Assembly (NCBI GenBank): GCA_025455665.1
Contig: JALOMC010000177.1
Coordinates: 1-7,871 of the forward strand
Reading direction: 5' to 3'
DNA length: 7,871 nt
Source: Chitinophagaceae bacterium
Lineage (GTDB): Bacteria; Bacteroidota; Bacteroidia; Chitinophagales; Chitinophagaceae
Part shown: in pieces, positions 5,726 to 7,871 of the stretch
Position numbering within the stretch: the first letter of the stretch is position 1
Layout: each line of letters begins with the position of its first letter
The notes under the pieces: generated by a model
The model's database searches: none
Told to the model about the DNA's origin: nothing
The model's input: only the letters and a program-made list of their open reading frames with translations
Made by a program: the position numbers and the translations under genes

Positions 5726-7577
5726 CACCAAAGCGGCCTTGTGCAAAAGGGCTGAAGAGAGAGCCCTGGTACAAACTGAATTGATCGGTTCGGCCGGCCG
5801 TATCAATCTGCACCCGGTAGTAGTCGCGGCGGGCAAGGTCGGGCTTGTAGTTGGCACTGATATTGGGACGAATCACATGCCTGAAAATGGCGGTTTGTGC
5901 ACCAATGCCAAAGCTGACTTCGCGGCTGCTGAAAAAGCCTTTGGTTACCGTGGTATCTACACCTCTTTTTGCATCGTTCCAACTAAGCAATACCTGCTGT
6001 CCAAACCAGCGTTCGGCATAGGTAACACTGGGCGAAATAGTGAACGGGCCCAGTGCTGGCAGTGCAATGTTGATGGGTAATTGGTGCTGTGCCCCCCACT
6101 GCATGGTGTCAATTATTTCGCCAATGGTAGAGCGCCGGTAGGGGCTGTCGCTTTCAAAAAATGTAAACTGGTTTTGAATCTGACCGTTGTAGCCAATACC
6201 CAGCTTTTCGTACCATTTGGCGGCCCCTACAGCTTCCTTTTTCTGAAAAGGGTAGAGGGTATTCACCGTCATGTTTACATTGGGCAAGCTGATGGTGTAC
6301 TGGCCGGTTTGATTGTTCTGGCTATGGTTGCCCGTTACGCTCATGTTGTAGCGGCCATCGCCCCAGGTTTTGCTGTATTGAATACTGGAGGCGATGTTGT
6401 TTTGAAAGTTCAGCTGCGGATTATTTGGTACAAAGCGATTGAACTGGGTGCTACCAAAGTTGATATTGGCACCAAACGTAGTGCCTGGCCTGGCCTTGCT
6501 ATCCATGTTGTGAAACCAGGCGAAATTGAACGTTTTGGTACTCACAAAGTCAGGATCGCCTTTGAAAGCAATACGGGTGTTTTGGTAGGTAAAACGCACC
6601 CCGCCATTGAACCGGTACCGTACCCGATAAGTGGGGCTGAAATTGATGGAATAGCCGCCGTAGCTATAAATATTGGCCCGCACGGTGGCATCAAAATAGT
6701 CGTTTATCACCTTGTAGTAGCCCAATCCTTCCAGGCCCAGACCAAAGCTTTCGGTAGCGGTAAACTGCGGCGCTATCAACCCGCTGTGCCGCCCCTGGCT
6801 GAGCGGATAGATGCCAAATGGAATGCCGACCGGAAACGGCACACCCTCAAACTCGGGGTAGGCCAGCCCGCTGTAAGCCCACTTATTGTTTACCAGCTTC
6901 ATTTTGCGGGCCCTGAAGGCAAAGTGCGGCGTATCCAGGTTGCAGGTGGTGAAGCGCCCCATGGAGGCGAAAAACGAGGTAGCATCGTATTTTTTGATGC
7001 GGTCGGCAAAAACAAACATTTCGCCCTGCTTGGTGTAGGTGCTTTTGGTAAGGCCCCGTTGGGTTTTGAAATTGTAAAACATCGAATCGCTTTCCGACGT
7101 CATATCGCCATCTACCAATACCGGTCGGTCTATTACTTTCCCGGTCGTGTCGCGTACAAAAAAGGCTTTCGCAACGCTCTTTTCATTGTCGAGCTCAATA
7201 CGGCCAGCTTTCAGGTCCAGCGATTTATACTTGGTGTTGGCTTTTCCGTACAGCAAAAATTTCCGGCCAGGTATATCCAGCACGCCGCTATCCGCCGCTT
7301 CGTAGTTGACGGGTGCATCCAGGCTATCGGGCGATGAAGGAAGCAAAACTGTATCGACCCGGGTGAGCGTACTGTCTTCGGTTTTTACAACCACCCGCGG
7401 TTTATTGGCTGCCGGGCGGCGGGCAGTATCGGCGGTGGCAGGCTTTGTTAAAGGAGTGGTAATTGGCGGACGCGGCGCCACCTGTGCCACGCAGATTTGC
7501 GTTATGAACAAAAGTGGAAAAAACCACCAAAAAGGCTGGAACACCTTTGCTCTATTTTCACAACGGTTGGCTGACAT
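5712..7577 (-). CDS. LptD-like protein, N-terminal part (signal peptide, OstA-like domain, first half of barrel)
   Basis: This open frame encodes 621 aa. Residues 1-31 form a signal peptide (basic start, then an aromatic/hydrophobic core FWWFFPLLFI, cleavage after CVA before Q). A Pro/Thr/Ala-rich linker runs to about 70. Residues about 97-225 are the OstA/LptA-like fold: KFLLYGKANTKYKSLDLKAGRIEL, DGDMTSESDSMFYNF, then GRFTTCNLDTPHFAFRARKM. The barrel follows, opening with EFEGVPFPVGIPFGIYPL and GLIAPQF, and showing the GLGYYKVINDYFDATVRANIY pattern of the LptD family with many alternating aromatic strands. The start ATG (7575-7577) was chosen because it gives a clean signal peptide; the frame stays open to an ATG at 7799, but that stretch lies over the divergent amidase gene. 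The last residues (GRFG then DEGA) run into the stop just after the suspected frame change. Confidence 0.85.
   Translation of the reverse strand: MSANRCENRAKVFQPFWWFFPLLFITQICVAQVAPRPPITTPLTKPATADTARRPAANKPRVVVKTEDSTLTRVDTVLLPSSPDSLDAPVNYEAADSGVLDIPGRKFLLYGKANTKYKSLDLKAGRIELDNEKSVAKAFFVRDTTGKVIDRPVLVDGDMTSESDSMFYNFKTQRGLTKSTYTKQGEMFVFADRIKKYDATSFFASMGRFTTCNLDTPHFAFRARKMKLVNNKWAYSGLAYPEFEGVPFPVGIPFGIYPLSQGRHSGLIAPQFTATESFGLGLEGLGYYKVINDYFDATVRANIYSYGGYSINFSPTYRVRYRFNGGVRFTYQNTRIAFKGDPDFVSTKTFNFAWFHNMDSKARPGTTFGANINFGSTQFNRFVPNNPQLNFQNNIASSIQYSKTWGDGRYNMSVTGNHSQNNQTGQYTISLPNVNMTVNTLYPFQKKEAVGAAKWYEKLGIGYNGQIQNQFTFFESDSPYRRSTIGEIIDTMQWGAQHQLPINIALPALGPFTISPSVTYAERWFGQQVLLSWNDAKRGVDTTVTKGFFSSREVSFGIGAQTAIFRHVIRPNISANYKPDLARRDYYRVQIDTAGRTDQFSLYQGSLFSPFAQGRFGDEGA
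5727..5757 (-). other. Frame-change zone in the LptD-like gene
   Basis: Read on the minus strand, frame A gives SPFAQGRFG and then stops; frame B (one base forward) gives LVMKVRDKKD. The common bases TTTGGT (5732-5727) serve as Phe-Gly in frame A and Leu-Val in frame B. From memory of the family, several more residues (another FG and a DNNL-like stretch) normally sit between these two segments. A short out-of-frame deletion at repeated TTTGG is therefore an attractive explanation. A single-base indel in the CTCTCTCTT stretch (5757 and beyond) is the alternative. Confidence 0.6.
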
Positions 7578-7597
7578 AAGTGGCTCAGCGAAAGTAC

Positions 7598-7628
7598 TGT
7601 GAAAGCGTGTCGCCCATGTGAAGATTTG
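7598..7628 (+). promoter_or_regulatory. Candidate promoter for the amidase gene
   Basis: TGTG (7598-7601), 19 bp, then AAGATTTG (7621-7628) each differ by one base from the Bacteroidota pattern TTTG-N19-TAnnTTTG. Transcription would begin near 7635, giving a leader of about 25 nt to the ATG at 7660. The 82-bp divergent gap must also hold the LptD-like promoter; TACTTTCG on the minus strand (7596-7589) is a weak candidate with no -33 partner. Confidence 0.4.
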
Positions 7629-7659
7629 TCTAAAGTGTTTAATGCAGAATTTGTTGCGA

Positions 7660-7871
7660 ATGAAGATCTGGACTGTACTGATAGGGCTGCTGACCACCAC
7701 CGGGCTGCTGGCACAAACAACGCCGCCCCGCCCGCCACTGCGCACTGTGGTAGTAGATGCCGGCCATGGTGGCCCCGATGGTGGTGCAAAAGGCAGCATT
7801 GCCAGAGAAGCACAGCTGGCGCTGGAAATCTCGCTGAAAATACGCGACCTGCTAAAGCAAGAGCTGCCCGA
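7660..7871 (+). CDS. N-acetylmuramoyl-L-alanine amidase (Amidase_3), 5' part, runs off the window
   Basis: This is the first 70 codons of a secreted zinc amidase that cleaves the bond between N-acetylmuramic acid and L-alanine in peptidoglycan. Residues 1-18 are a signal peptide (MKIW, hydrophobic core, LLA before Q), followed by a short Pro-rich spacer and the catalytic-domain start TVVVDAGHGGPDGGAKG at 29-45. His36 is the first zinc ligand of the DAGHGG motif. Glu50, in the REAQLAL segment, fits the second zinc ligand, followed by the helix LEISLKIRDLLKQEL. An in-frame ATG at 7642 would add MQNLLR; 7660 is preferred because it gives a standard signal peptide and leaves room for the promoter. 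It is transcribed divergently from the LptD-like gene. The third ligand and remaining domain lie outside the window. Confidence 0.9.
   Translation, partial: MKIWTVLIGLLTTTGLLAQTTPPRPPLRTVVVDAGHGGPDGGAKGSIAREAQLALEISLKIRDLLKQELP

Larger units (their letters stand above)
4949..7577 (-). pseudogene. LptD-like LPS-assembly outer-membrane protein, frameshifted
   Basis: This is the full span of a gene that reads as one Bacteroidota LptD-type protein of about 870 aa only if the frame changes near 5727-5732. In the family, an N-terminal OstA/LptA-like beta-jellyroll in the periplasm receives LPS and a C-terminal outer-membrane beta-barrel inserts it into the outer leaflet. Both parts are present in order, but the second half of the barrel is one frame over from the first, so the plain reading stops at 5712-5714. 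The gene is convergent with plsC, overlapping it by 4 nt, and divergent from an amidase gene. I recall LptD-like/amidase divergence from other Bacteroidota, so the locus itself looks ordinary. Either the gene is broken here, with another LptD copy elsewhere, or the sequence carries an assembly error. Confidence 0.75.

Noticed and set aside
5712..5760. Programmed ribosomal frameshifting in the LptD-like gene
   Set aside because: The needed shift is +1 (or -2). No slippery heptamer of the X XXY YYZ kind, shift-prone stop context or downstream structure was seen.
6081..7337. 418-codon plus-strand open frame lying over the LptD-like gene
   Set aside because: It is antisense to clearly LptD-like coding sequence, its protein resembles no family, and the lack of stops follows from the codon bias of the true strand.
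7578..7799. Longer LptD-like start at 7799 on the minus strand
   Set aside because: It would overlap the divergent amidase gene and bury the signal peptide 74 residues in.

Overview
The window looks like chromosome of a Bacteroidota bacterium, probably Chitinophagales/Chitinophagaceae. This rests on several features: a secreted protein with the Bacteroidota-type N-terminal module (AILDIQST..GLLIPR..) followed by FG-GAP blades, a long S16 with an Ala/Pro/Glu tail, a Bacteroidota-type LptD-like outer-membrane protein, promoter-like TAnnTTTG boxes instead of Shine-Dalgarno sites, and coding sequence rich in G/C at third codon positions. No mobile element, CRISPR array, tRNA or rRNA was seen.

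Layout. 1-134 holds an intrinsic terminator (31-56) for a gene lying to the left, then a short non-coding leader. 135-1622 (+) encodes a secreted seven-bladed FG-GAP beta-propeller protein. 1623-1794 is a regulatory gap with two small palindromes and a weak promoter box. 1795-2283 (+) is rpsP (ribosomal protein S16), followed by a strong terminator (2321-2350) and rimM (2380-2895, +). Next, on the same strand, come an unrecognised 146-aa protein (3001-3441), ung (uracil-DNA glycosylase, 3490-4167) and a PlsC-type lysophosphatidate acyltransferase (4191-4952). The acyltransferase stop codon overlaps the stop of a convergent minus-strand gene for an LptD-like LPS-assembly outer-membrane protein (4949-7577). 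Diverging from that gene, the first 70 codons of a secreted N-acetylmuramoyl-L-alanine amidase run off the right edge (7660-7871, +).

How the genes relate. The left-centre is housekeeping: 30S ribosome assembly (S16, RimM) and base-excision repair (Ung). The right half concerns the cell envelope: phospholipid synthesis (PlsC), LPS insertion (LptD-like) and peptidoglycan hydrolysis (amidase).

The most notable point is that the LptD-like gene is not one open frame. Family-like sequence reads through frame A to the stop at 5712-5714, then continues in a second frame from about 5732 down to 4949. The overlap zone looks like a small out-of-frame deletion, or an assembly error, near 5727-5732. Because LPS transport is normally essential, this is the first thing to verify. 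I did not find convincing evidence for a wholly new multi-gene system. The best unknowns are the 146-aa orphan and the palindrome upstream of rpsP.
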